From positions 48,482 to 112,481 of the forward strand of contig LWTK01000049.1 of the NCBI GenBank assembly GCA_003326205.1: a stretch of DNA of 64,000 bases. Reading direction: 5' to 3'. The notes under the pieces were generated by a model, which was not told where the DNA came from, searched no databases, and worked only from the letters and a program-made list of their open reading frames with translations. Positions 52,189 to 60,082 of this stretch are shown in pieces. The stretch is from Nostoc sp. ATCC 43529 (GTDB taxonomy: Bacteria > Cyanobacteriota > Cyanobacteriia > Cyanobacteriales > Nostocaceae). The translations under genes were made by a program, and so were the position numbers. Numbering within the stretch: position 1 is the first letter of the stretch; the number at the start of each line of letters is the position of its first letter.

Positions 52189-53226
52189 TTACCAACCTTT
52201 TTCTGTGCTGACGTTATCTTTGGTGATCAGCTTGACTGGAATCAAAATTGTGGGGTTAACAGGTTTTTTACCGTTCAAAATGTCGTTGCCAACTTCGACT
52301 GCTTTTGCTGCCATACCTCGCGGATTTTGAGTCGCTGTTGCTGCATATATGCTATCTTTGTCAGCGATCGCTTTAACCGCTTCTGGCGCACCATCGACGC
52401 CAACAATAAAGAAGTCTTTGCGTTGTGCTTGGTTGGCTGCTAGTTCTGCTCCCACTCCACTGGGGTCGTTGATTGCAAAAACAGCATCAATTTTGGGAAA
52501 GGTTGTGAGCAAATCTGTCATGACTCTCAGTCCGCCATCCCTGCTGCCTTCTCCATTTTGGTCTTTGGAGAGGAGTTTGAGATCGGGATATTTGGACAAT
52601 ACTTTCTCGCAACCACTGACTCGCTGAATCACGGAGTCTACCTGAGGCCCGTTGAGAATTACTACATTACCTTTACCTTTGAGGCGATCGGCAATATATT
52701 GACAACCAACTTCTCCCGCTTGCACATTATTGGTCGTAACGGTAGCATCTACACCGCCTTCAGCACCTGTATCTACCGCAATCACAATTCTGCCTGCTTC
52801 TTTGGCTTTTTCCACTGCTGGCTTGATGCCACTTTTATCAGCAGCATTCAGAATAATAATGTCAGTATTCGAGGCTGTGAAGTTTTCAATTTGGTTAGCT
52901 TGTTGGTTGAGGTCATAAGCACTGGAAACTACCGTTGTCCTGACATTATTACCGCCAATTTTTTTGGCTGTGGTTTCAATTTCTTGCCCCATTAAGACGA
53001 AGAAGGGGTTACTTAAATCCCCTGCTGTGAAAGCTACCGATCGCAATTTCCCATTCCCACTAGCTGCGTTACTCTGGGCGCTAGTATTAGTAGCAGTGTT
53101 ACCAGGAGCGTTGGTATCGGGATTACTACCAGTATTGCCATTTTCAGAACCATTGGAGCAACCAATTACGGTACCACCAACCAGACCTATTAAACTAGCT
53201 GCGATCGCAATTTTTTTTAAATTCAT
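52189..53226 (-). CDS. Sugar-binding lipoprotein of the ribose-type ABC transporter, first copy
   Basis: A 345-residue periplasmic binding protein starting MNLKKIAIAASLIGLVGG; an upstream in-frame extension encodes repeat-derived sequence and is rejected. The lipobox VIGC lies at about residues 18-21, followed by a low-complexity Asn/Ser/Thr linker. The RbsB fold shows GDLSNPFFVLMGQEIE, DLNQQANQIENFTASNTDIIILNAADK, IVIAVDTGAEGGVD, CQYIADRLKGKGNVVILNGP and GVDGAPEAVKAI. Very close in architecture to the gene at 53300-54298; both precede the ATPase gene. Confidence 0.93.
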   Translation of the reverse strand: MNLKKIAIAASLIGLVGGTVIGCSNGSENGNTGSNPDTNAPGNTATNTSAQSNAASGNGKLRSVAFTAGDLSNPFFVLMGQEIETTAKKIGGNNVRTTVVSSAYDLNQQANQIENFTASNTDIIILNAADKSGIKPAVEKAKEAGRIVIAVDTGAEGGVDATVTTNNVQAGEVGCQYIADRLKGKGNVVILNGPQVDSVIQRVSGCEKVLSKYPDLKLLSKDQNGEGSRDGGLRVMTDLLTTFPKIDAVFAINDPSGVGAELAANQAQRKDFFIVGVDGAPEAVKAIADKDSIYAATATQNPRGMAAKAVEVGNDILNGKKPVNPTILIPVKLITKDNVSTEKGW

Positions 53227-53299
53227 ATATCTCCTCTTAAAAAAATCTGAATTGGGCATTGGGCATTGGTTATTTCTCCCCGCGTCCCCGCGTCCTCCA

Positions 53300-54298
53300 C
53301 TACCACCCTTTGTAACTACCAAGGTTCTCGCGGGTAACCAACTTGACTGGAACCAAAATCTCGGAATTACTCAGTTTTTTGCCTTGAATGACATCGTTGC
53401 CAACTTCAACGGCTTTTTGCGCCATTCCTGCGGGATCTTGGGCGGCCGTTGCAACAAATACACCGTCTTGGTCTTCCATTGCTTTGGTTGCATCTGGCGA
53501 ACCGTCAACGCCAACAATAAAAAATTCTTTACGTCTTGCTTGTCTGGCTGCTAAGTCTGCGCCGATACCGCTTTGGTCGTTGGTGGCAAAAACGGCATTG
53601 ATTTTGGGGAAGGTTGTTAGCACGTCAGTCATGACTCTCAGTCCGCCATCCCTTGTCCCTTCTGCGTTCTGGTCTGAGATGATTTTGATATCTGGATATT
53701 TGGCTAATGAACTCTTACAGCCACTGACTCGCTGATTGATTGAGTCCATCGGCGTACCGTTGAGAATTACTACATTACCTTTGCCGTTGAGGCGATCGCC
53801 AATATACTTGCAAGCAATCTCTCCTGCTTGGACGTTGTTAGAGCTAATCATCGCATCTACGTCTGCGTCAACGGCTGAATCTACCGCAATCACAATCCTA
53901 CCTGCGTTTCTCGCTTGGTCGATCGCTGGTTTTACTCCTTTTTTATCAACTGCGCTGAGGATAATTAGATCGGTATTCGCCGCTGTGAAATTTTCGATTT
54001 GGTTGGCTTGTTGGTTGAGATCGAAGGCACTGGAAACTGTATTAACTCTAATACCATCCCCAATTTTTTTTGCTTGTTCTTCTGCTCCCTTTTGCAGGGC
54101 TACATAAAAGGGATTACCTAAATCACCCAAGGTAACGCCGATTGTTTGCAATCCTTTATTTTCCAAACTCGTGTTAATAGCAGTATTAGTACTATCATTG
54201 CTACTGGTGTTTGCTTTTGGCGTGTCATTACAACCAGCGATCGCAGTCCCAACAACACCTAATATGCTAGCTAATAAACAAAGTTTTTTCATATTCAT
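53300..54298 (-). CDS. Sugar-binding lipoprotein of the ribose-type ABC transporter, second copy
   Basis: A 332-residue paralogue, first gene of the ABC operon. It has a lipobox-like IAGC near residue 22, then GDLGNPFYVALQKGAEEQAK, the matching DLNQQANQIENFTAANTDLIILSAVDK, IVIAVDSAVDADVDAM, CKYIGDRLNGKGNVVILNGTP and GVDGSPDATKAM. Identity to the neighbour is high through the core, but the tip residues differ (VDTGAEGG versus VDSAVDAD), which suggests different ligands or affinities. The upstream 742-bp spacer must carry the operon promoter. Confidence 0.93.
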   Translation of the reverse strand: MNMKKLCLLASILGVVGTAIAGCNDTPKANTSSNDSTNTAINTSLENKGLQTIGVTLGDLGNPFYVALQKGAEEQAKKIGDGIRVNTVSSAFDLNQQANQIENFTAANTDLIILSAVDKKGVKPAIDQARNAGRIVIAVDSAVDADVDAMISSNNVQAGEIACKYIGDRLNGKGNVVILNGTPMDSINQRVSGCKSSLAKYPDIKIISDQNAEGTRDGGLRVMTDVLTTFPKINAVFATNDQSGIGADLAARQARRKEFFIVGVDGSPDATKAMEDQDGVFVATAAQDPAGMAQKAVEVGNDVIQGKKLSNSEILVPVKLVTRENLGSYKGW

Positions 54299-55040
54299 CT
54301 ATCATCCAACAATGCTTGTGAGTTTGAGGAAAATTAGCAGAATATAAATCCGCAATATTCTAGAATTTTGACAATATACATTTAGTGCTACTTCTAGCTT
54401 TGGCAAGTTAAACTTCAACATCTAGTAATCTGATGCTTTTTGACTTTTTTGCTATTAGTTACACTAAATTCAGTTTTGCTTAATTCAGCAAAATACTGAA
54501 CATTGCAAGAATTTCCAGAATCCGGTTTTTTGTTTTTTTGGCGAACTTATATTTGAAATTGGTTAGTATGTAAACATTTGTTTCCTGAAATTACAGGAAT
54601 TTTAGACTATCGATCTTCAAACTTTTTATGTTATTTAGCTTTTTATTCTACCGTGGTTTTTCTACCCAAATTAGTTTCCTTTATCGAAGTTTACAAAATT
54701 AAGAAGTGGTCTTTAGTTGGATGTAATATCATGTCAGATGGCTTACTTTTGACGATTTTTGATACTAAGATGAAGTGCGATCGCCAAAAGTCGGCAATAG
54801 TTTGGCGGCTGTTTCAACTGACTAGATAATCCTATAAAATCGATCAATGGGCTGTAAGCTAAAGATATTTGTCATTTGTTTCTAGTCCTACAGACACAAA
54901 TTTTGCGATTCTGGCTTGAAACTATTCCTTTAGATTGAGGCTTGGAGAAAACTTTTTGCTGAGAATAATGAATAAAAAATTATTGCAAATTCCACAGACT
55001 CAATAGCAAATAAAGCATTTGTTTTTGGAACACCAGAAAT
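54299..55040. other. Spacer between ABC operon and inositol oxygenase gene
   Basis: This region has no convincing gene; a plus-strand frame at 54578-54829 lacks protein-like composition. It should hold the promoter of the ABC operon on its left side. A perfect inverted repeat TTTTGCT/AGCAAAA lies at 54474-54493. No TGCACACGTGTGCA-type operator like those at 55.9 and 57.2 kb was seen. Confidence 0.55.
54474..54493. promoter_or_regulatory. Inverted repeat TTTTGCT-6-AGCAAAA upstream of the ABC operon
   Basis: The arms TTTTGCT (54474-54480) and AGCAAAA (54487-54493) are perfect, with a 6-bp centre TAATTC. It lies about 180 bp upstream of the first binding-protein start. The TTTTGC half resembles the outer part of the operator at 55983-56004. 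It could be a divergent site for the same regulator, but the core differs, so this is weak. Confidence 0.35.
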
Positions 55041-55928
55041 TTAGAATTTTAAGGTTGGGGGTAAATATTTAGCCACTAAGTCTTCGTAGTATGGCTTGAG
55101 TTTCTGCCAATCAGGAGGATTGGGATTTTTGGAATATAAATCGTAGGGATTGAATAACTTCACCCATTTAAACATTTCTTCATCGTGTTTATCCATCAAA
55201 TGCTCGTAGGCGTTCTCACGATGTTGCGGATAAAATGAGTGATAACGAAGAATGTACAATGCAGGTTCGGGTAAGTAAGGTTTCATCATGCTATAGAAAT
55301 ACTCATCGTGTCCCCATGACATGTGTACGTTACTCAATCCACAATTCTGCTCGTAGACACCATATTTAGTGTTATATTTTGGGTTATTGTAATCGGGATT
55401 CTCTTGGAAAAACTCCGAGAAAACAATTTTATCTGAAAATGTACAACCTACAGGATAAGTATCGCCAACAGTCGCCCATTGGGGTTCACCAAATAAGCAA
55501 AGTACTTTTCCCATATCATGAAAGAAACCAGTCAGTACCATCCAATCAGGATGACCATCAGCGCGAATAGCTTCTGATGTTTGCAATAAATGTTGTAATT
55601 GATCTAAATCTGTATCAGGATCTGAATCATCAACTAATTGATTCAAAAATTCCACCGCATCCCAAACGGTCATTTCTTTTTTATCAAACTTTAAATACTC
55701 TGCTTTTTTCTGTAATACAAAATCGTATGTTTGATTAATATGATTTAATCGGTAGAATTCTTTGACTGTATCTCTAACAGGTGTTTCGTAATTCCTGTAT
55801 GCTTCAACAGTTTTACCTTCTCTAACTATGCTATTGGGATCGGGATAGCGATTGAGTAAGTCTTCTTCCCATTCTTCTAGTGAATGTAACGGATTGTTTT
55901 GAGTAGGATGATTTAGAATTTGAGACAT
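55041..55928 (-). CDS. myo-Inositol oxygenase family protein
   Basis: A 295-residue HD-fold enzyme that uses a di-iron centre and O2 to cleave myo-inositol to D-glucuronate. I place the start at MSQILNHPTQ; a GTG seven codons upstream lies inside an operator and is less likely. Iron-binding residues appear in ADGHPDWMVLTGFFHDMGK (His and His-Asp near 128-140), NVHMSWGHDEYF (His), LRYHSFYP (His) and KLFNPYDLYSK (Asp). The N-terminal WEEDLLNRYPDP and VKEFYRLNHINQTYDFV segments match eukaryotic and bacterial MIOX. It is the first committed step of the proposed pathway. Two LacI-type operators lie just upstream. Confidence 0.92.
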   Translation of the reverse strand: MSQILNHPTQNNPLHSLEEWEEDLLNRYPDPNSIVREGKTVEAYRNYETPVRDTVKEFYRLNHINQTYDFVLQKKAEYLKFDKKEMTVWDAVEFLNQLVDDSDPDTDLDQLQHLLQTSEAIRADGHPDWMVLTGFFHDMGKVLCLFGEPQWATVGDTYPVGCTFSDKIVFSEFFQENPDYNNPKYNTKYGVYEQNCGLSNVHMSWGHDEYFYSMMKPYLPEPALYILRYHSFYPQHRENAYEHLMDKHDEEMFKWVKLFNPYDLYSKNPNPPDWQKLKPYYEDLVAKYLPPTLKF

Positions 55929-55944
55929 ATTTTCAGAATATGTT

Positions 55945-55958
55945 TGCACACCTGTGCA
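55945..55958. promoter_or_regulatory. LacI-family operator 1 (MIOX promoter)
   Basis: TGCACACCTGTGCA is an imperfect palindrome (arms TGCACA/TGTGCA) 17 bases before the MIOX ATG. A closely related site lies 42 bp further upstream, four helical turns away, and another precedes the LacI gene at 57183-57200. Confidence 0.72.
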
Positions 55959-55982
55959 TGAACTTCAATTTGCTTATTTTTA

Positions 55983-56004
55983 TTTTTGCACACGTGTGCA
56001 AAAA
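55983..56004. promoter_or_regulatory. LacI-family operator 2 (perfect 22-bp palindrome)
   Basis: The half-site TTTTTGCACAC is followed directly by its reverse complement. It is the best copy of the TGCACACGTGTGCA motif in the window. With operator 1 at 42 bp centre to centre (same face of the helix) it could support loop-free cooperative repression of the MIOX gene. Confidence 0.75.
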
Positions 56005-56064
56005 CTAGTGTTAAGTTTTTTATCTATTTGCACAAGCCTACATTCCCCCTTCAGCAAACATTCT

Positions 56065-56391
56065 TTACTTTAGGAAGTGAATTTTTTGCTGTGGATACTT
56101 GACGATATTAGCCAACTCTTCCAATTGATTGATTGCTTCTGCGCCTTCCAACTTCATTAATTCGCGGTCATCCCAAATTTCCATCCAAGTAATACCGTAG
56201 TCAGATACTAAAAAGCGAATCATGTGCTTTTCTCCCAGGCTGACCATAAATGAAGCACTCTTGATTTGGTCGCCGCATGTATAGCAAGATGTAGTATAAC
56301 CACACCGCTCAAGTGCAATTGACAAAGCTTGCAGATTAATTACCAAGTCTTGGACGACTTGCTGATGTTGTTGCGCTAATCTGAGAAACAT
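56065..56391 (-). CDS. Small hypothetical protein in the inositol regulon
   Basis: A 108-residue protein, start MFLRLAQQHQQVVQDLV, chosen because AGGAGG lies 7 bases upstream; an ATG 13 codons earlier lacks such a site. It has no membrane segment. A Cys patch CGYTTSCYTCGDQ near residues 30-42 could bind a metal, and WMEIWDDRELMKLEGAEA follows. I do not recognise a family. It lies between MIOX and gluconokinase on the same strand, so it may be a regulator or accessory factor for that route. Confidence 0.7.
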   Translation of the reverse strand: MFLRLAQQHQQVVQDLVINLQALSIALERCGYTTSCYTCGDQIKSASFMVSLGEKHMIRFLVSDYGITWMEIWDDRELMKLEGAEAINQLEELANIVKYPQQKIHFLK

Positions 56392-56537
56392 TTGTTTCCT
56401 CCTAAATAATATAGTGATGCGATCGCTCAATATCGGACGCTTATTTGATTTCTGCTTTTGCTACAACTCGAAAAGCTTCCATATTAGCTAAAATTCCTAT
56501 TTAATTTGACGTAGGTACGGCAAAACGTCCACAGATG

Positions 56538-57038
56538 CTAAATTCCTAAAGCTGTTCTGATGTTTTGGACAATTACCTGGGGTGTTTCGATAACATCTAT
56601 ATATAGAGTGTCTAACGGTTCTTCCAGAGTATTAAACTGGCTATCGAGCAGGTTTTCGCTCATATAGTGGTTATGACGCTCTTGCAAGCGTTTTTGGATT
56701 AACTCATAAGATCCTTTGAGGTAAACTAGTCTGATACGTTCGTTATCTACAGCAAGAAATTGGCGATAGCTTTCTTTGAGAGCCGAACACGCCAGCACCA
56801 TACTTTTATTTTCTTGCAGCCAGTTTTTAATAGTTATTTGTAAATCTTGTAACCAAGGTATTCTGTCGGCTTCTGTTAGGGGAATACCGCACCGCATTTT
56901 CTCAACATTCTCTAACGAGTGAAAAGCGTCTGCGTCGCTAAATTCCCAACCTAAAGAATCTGCTAGCAGTTTTCCTATGGTGGTTTTGCCAGCTCCAGAA
57001 ACACCCATAATGATGATAATCATTGATTTGTCGTTCAT
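56538..57038 (-). CDS. gntK: Gluconokinase
   Basis: Phosphorylates D-gluconate with ATP to 6-phosphogluconate. The 166-residue protein shows Walker A IIMGVSGAGKTTIGKLLAD, SDADAFHSLENVEKMRCGIP, LTEADRIPWLQDLQ and the LACSALKESYRQFL segment, all diagnostic for the GntK/IdnK family of bacteria and animals. It is divergent from lacI across 177 bp with an operator. In this cluster it would phosphorylate gluconate produced by the LarA-family epimerase and send it into the oxidative pentose phosphate pathway. Confidence 0.94.
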   Translation of the reverse strand: MNDKSMIIIIMGVSGAGKTTIGKLLADSLGWEFSDADAFHSLENVEKMRCGIPLTEADRIPWLQDLQITIKNWLQENKSMVLACSALKESYRQFLAVDNERIRLVYLKGSYELIQKRLQERHNHYMSENLLDSQFNTLEEPLDTLYIDVIETPQVIVQNIRTALGI

Positions 57039-57182
57039 AGTTTTGGAAAAAAAGTATATGTTGCCTTTTCCCTGCTATAACTTTAGTTTTTGTTACATTT
57101 TTACTTTAACCTCAATTTTGTGTTGAGTTAGGGGGATGAATACATTGACAGATTACTCAACTTTGCTAATAATTAAAATTAT

Positions 57183-57200
57183 AATGCACACGTTTGCATT
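57183..57200. promoter_or_regulatory. LacI-family operator 3 in the gntK-lacI spacer
   Basis: AATGCACACGTTTGCATT is an 18-bp palindrome with one mismatched pair, centred on ACGT. It ends 15 bases before the lacI ATG, like operator 1 before the MIOX gene. It would allow autoregulation of lacI and, from the other side, control of gntK. Confidence 0.75.
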
Positions 57201-57215
57201 AATTATGGTAAGATT

Positions 57216-58244
57216 ATGAAGAAACGAAAAGTTTCAATAGAAGATATTGCTCGTAGAGCAGGCGTTTCTCATTCTACAGTTTCGCGTGCTTTGCGAGATA
57301 ACTCTCTAATTAGCCCGAAGGTGCGAGAGGAAATTAAGAAGATAGCGCGGGAGATGAACTATGTACCAAATGCCATCGCTCAAAGCTTGCTTTCTTCACG
57401 CACCAATACAGTTGGGGTAGTGGTGACTTCCATCGCCGATCCTTTTTATGCTGAGGTAGTAGAGGGAATTGAGCAGGTAGCGAGAACAGCTGGTTTGAGT
57501 GTTTTCTTAACTGCTTCACATCGAGATTTCGACCAGGAAATAGCAGCTATTGATAATTTTCGTCGCCGGAGAGTTGATGGCATATTAGTCACTGATTCCC
57601 GGATTAATAAAAATAATACAAATAGAGTAGGAGAAATTGCTGTACCAACAGTTTTAATTAATAGTCAGACTGAAGATGAACCTGAAACATTTCACACAGT
57701 GACAGTGGACGATTTTTTAGGTGGTAGATTGGCGGTAGAGCATCTGATCGATTTGGGACACACGGCTATTGGTTATTTGGGTGTAGGCGATCGCAGTAAG
57801 TCAAACCAGTTGCGTTTAGAAGGATATCGCACAGCTTTGAGGCAAGCTAGCTTACCACAAAACAGCGATTGGGTGGCAATTAGTGATGAAGAAAATACCA
57901 GAATCAACGATGTTGATACTGGAAAAAAGATGCTACCTAAACTATTGACAACTGGCGTCACAGGCATCTTTTGTTACAACGACATGGTAGCAGTTGGCGC
58001 TATCTTAGCCTGCCGCGCACTAAATATTTCGATACCCCAAGATTTAAGTTTGGTTGGATTTGACGATATTGCTCTTTGCCGTTACGTAACACCGTCACTG
58101 ACAACAGTTTGCCAACCGATGCTGGAAATTGGTCGCTCGGCTATGCAAATGTTACTCGACTTATTAGAGGAGAAAAGTGTGGAAAACGTAGTTTTATCTC
58201 CTATTTTAGTCAAGCGGAGTAGTACTGCTGCATTTGGGAGATAA
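57216..58244 (+). CDS. LacI-family transcriptional regulator
   Basis: A 342-residue repressor or activator. The N-terminal DNA-binding region has SIEDIARRAGVSHSTVSRAL (HTH) and the hinge helix NAIAQSLLSSRTNTVGVVV. The ligand domain follows the PurR/GalR fold: FYAEVVEGIEQVARTAGLSV, DGILVTDSRI, DFLGGRLAVEHLIDLGHTAI, GIFCYNDMVAVGAILAC and LVGFDDIALCRYVTPSLTTV. It lies in the centre of the inositol/glucuronate genes, divergent from gntK. The effector is probably a pathway intermediate; that is inference. Confidence 0.95.
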   Translation: MKKRKVSIEDIARRAGVSHSTVSRALRDNSLISPKVREEIKKIAREMNYVPNAIAQSLLSSRTNTVGVVVTSIADPFYAEVVEGIEQVARTAGLSVFLTASHRDFDQEIAAIDNFRRRRVDGILVTDSRINKNNTNRVGEIAVPTVLINSQTEDEPETFHTVTVDDFLGGRLAVEHLIDLGHTAIGYLGVGDRSKSNQLRLEGYRTALRQASLPQNSDWVAISDEENTRINDVDTGKKMLPKLLTTGVTGIFCYNDMVAVGAILACRALNISIPQDLSLVGFDDIALCRYVTPSLTTVCQPMLEIGRSAMQMLLDLLEEKSVENVVLSPILVKRSSTAAFGR

Positions 58245-58290
58245 GGGGATGGGGAGATGGGGGGATGGGGAGATGGGGAGATGGGGAGAT

Positions 58291-58402
58291 TAATGACTAA
58301 TGACCAATGACCAATGACTAATGACTAATGACCAATGACTAATGACTAATGACTAATGACCAATGACTAATGACTAATGACCAATGACCAATGACTAATG
58401 AC
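58291..58402. repeat. 16 tandem heptamers (T/C)AATGAC before uxaC
   Basis: The stretch is 16 perfect copies of TAATGAC or CAATGAC in varied order, ending in TAATAAC. Purine-rich GATGGGGA repeats lie just before it (58238-58290). An in-frame ATG inside the last unit (58398) would extend UxaC by 6 residues; the next ATG is used as start here. Such short tandemly repeated repetitive (STRR) blocks are typical of filamentous cyanobacteria. Confidence 0.88.
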
Positions 58403-58415
58403 TAATAACAAAAAT

Positions 58416-59852
58416 ATGTTAACTAAAAAATGGAGTTTATCTGGCGATCGCTGTTTTGCTCCAGAACCAGAACAAAGACAGCTAGCGCGTCAATTTTTTA
58501 AGAGCATATCGAATCTACCGTTGGTGTGTCCCCACGGACACGTAGACCCAGCTTTGTTAGCTAATCCAGCAGCGCGTTTTGGTTCGCCAACTGAATTATT
58601 AATTATTCCCGACCACTACATTTTCCGTATGCTCTATAGTCGGGGCGTAGCTTTATCAGCTTTAGGCATACCTAGCCGCGATGGTTCGCCAGTAGAAACC
58701 GACCACCGCAAGATTTGGCAGCTTTTCGCCGACCATTTTTACTTATTCCAAGGTACTCCCTCTGGGTTGTGGCTGAAAGACGAACTCACTAACGTGTTTG
58801 GAGTGGACGAGCCTTTAAATTCTCGCAATGCTGGATATATCTACGACTACTTGCAAAAGCTGTTATTGTTACCTGAATTCTCACCTCGTGCTTTATTCAA
58901 AAAGTTTAATATTGAAGTACTTTGCACTACCGATGCGGCTAGCGATTCCCTTGAGCATCATCAATCACTACACCAAGAAGGTTTTACCCAGATAAGACCT
59001 ACTTTTCGACCGGATGCAGTAGTCAATCTCGATACTCCTGGTTGGCGGGAAAATCTAACCAAACTAGAAAGCACTGTTGGGCGAGAAATTAACACTTACA
59101 GTGCTTTCGTGCAAACTCTAGAAGAACGTCGAGCTTTTTTTAAAAAAATGGGTGCCACAGCTACCGACCATAGTGCAGCGACACCTTATACAAACCGACT
59201 TTCGCACCAGGAAGCAGAAGCTATCTTTACTAGAGCATTAGCTAACAAGCTAAATCCGGGCGATGCAGAGCGTTTTACTGGTCATACATTTATGGAAATG
59301 GCTCGGATGAGTGTAGAAGATGGTCTAGTTATGCAAATGCATTGCGGTATTATGCGTAACCATAATTCGGCTATCTTTGAGCGGTTTGGGTCTGATAAAG
59401 GTGCTGATATTCCCTTAAAAATAGATTGGACTGAAAATTTGCACCCGTTGTTGACAGCCTACGGTAATCATAAAGACTTTCACTTAATTCTGTTTGGATT
59501 GGATGAAAGCACTTATAGCCGCGAACTAGCTCCTCTAGCCGGTCATTATCCCGCAGTACTGTTGGGGCCGCCTTGGTGGTTTCACGACAGTATGAATGGT
59601 ATGGAACGGTACTTCAATCAAGTGATGGAAACAGCCGGACTTTATAACACTGCTGGCTTTAACGATGATACGCGGGCTTTTGTTTCCATTCCTGCACGTC
59701 ATACAGTTTGGCGGCGCGTAGCTTGTAACTGGTTAGCGGGATTAGCAACACGCGGGTTAATTGAGGAAGAGGAAGGCTATGAAATGGCTCATGCGTTAGC
59801 TTATGACCTCGCTAAAGTTGCTTACAAATTGCACTCAGGGACTGACAAATAA
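58416..59852 (+). CDS. uxaC: Glucuronate isomerase
   Basis: Converts D-glucuronate to D-fructuronate (and galacturonate to tagaturonate). The 478-residue protein begins MLTKKWSLSGDRCFAPEP; a start six codons upstream lies in the repeat block. The amidohydrolase-type metal site is in LPLVCPHGHVDPALLA (His-X-His) and later MQMHCGIMRNHN and LLGPPWWFHDSMNGMERYFN. The FGSPTELLIIPDHYIFRMLYS and LCTTDAASDSLEHHQSL segments match the UxaC family. It is the second enzyme of the proposed pathway and lies 171 bp after lacI. Confidence 0.95.
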   Translation: MLTKKWSLSGDRCFAPEPEQRQLARQFFKSISNLPLVCPHGHVDPALLANPAARFGSPTELLIIPDHYIFRMLYSRGVALSALGIPSRDGSPVETDHRKIWQLFADHFYLFQGTPSGLWLKDELTNVFGVDEPLNSRNAGYIYDYLQKLLLLPEFSPRALFKKFNIEVLCTTDAASDSLEHHQSLHQEGFTQIRPTFRPDAVVNLDTPGWRENLTKLESTVGREINTYSAFVQTLEERRAFFKKMGATATDHSAATPYTNRLSHQEAEAIFTRALANKLNPGDAERFTGHTFMEMARMSVEDGLVMQMHCGIMRNHNSAIFERFGSDKGADIPLKIDWTENLHPLLTAYGNHKDFHLILFGLDESTYSRELAPLAGHYPAVLLGPPWWFHDSMNGMERYFNQVMETAGLYNTAGFNDDTRAFVSIPARHTVWRRVACNWLAGLATRGLIEEEEGYEMAHALAYDLAKVAYKLHSGTDK

Positions 59853-59869
59853 AAAAACATTCAACTTTT

Positions 59870-59931
59870 CTTGTGGGGTGGGCGTCTCGCCCGCCTCTCA
59901 GGAAGGGCGGACAAGATGTCCACCCCACAAG
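59870..59931. repeat. Long inverted repeat after uxaC
   Basis: CTTGTGGGGTGG (59870-59881) pairs with CCACCCCACAAG (59920-59931), and inner CGCCCGCC/GGGCGG arms extend the stem. It can form a strong hairpin downstream of uxaC and may reduce read-through to the SDR gene. Confidence 0.65.
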
Positions 59932-59961
59932 ATTTGGATAATTTATTTTTTGGTATTCCCT

Positions 59962-60011
59962 TGATGCATTGACCTGCACCTTTAATGTATTGACCTGCAT
60001 CTTTGATGTAT
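59962..60011. repeat. 21-bp direct repeats upstream of the SDR gene
   Basis: TGATGCATTGACCTGCACCTT is followed by TAATGTATTGACCTGCATCTT and then the start of a third unit TGATGTAT. The period is 21 bp, two helical turns. The core (A)TTGACCTGCA looks like a binding box. It could be a regulator site for the SDR-larA pair. Confidence 0.65.
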
Positions 60012-60082
60012 CGCTTATGAAATGATGTGGTTCAAATAGATGAAAACTGCTGTAACGAGGTAATTAAATAGAGGAATCATCA

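Noticed and set aside
54578..54829. Plus-strand 83-codon frame between the ABC operon and MIOX
   Set aside because: Low protein-like character, no ribosome site, and no resemblance to any family.
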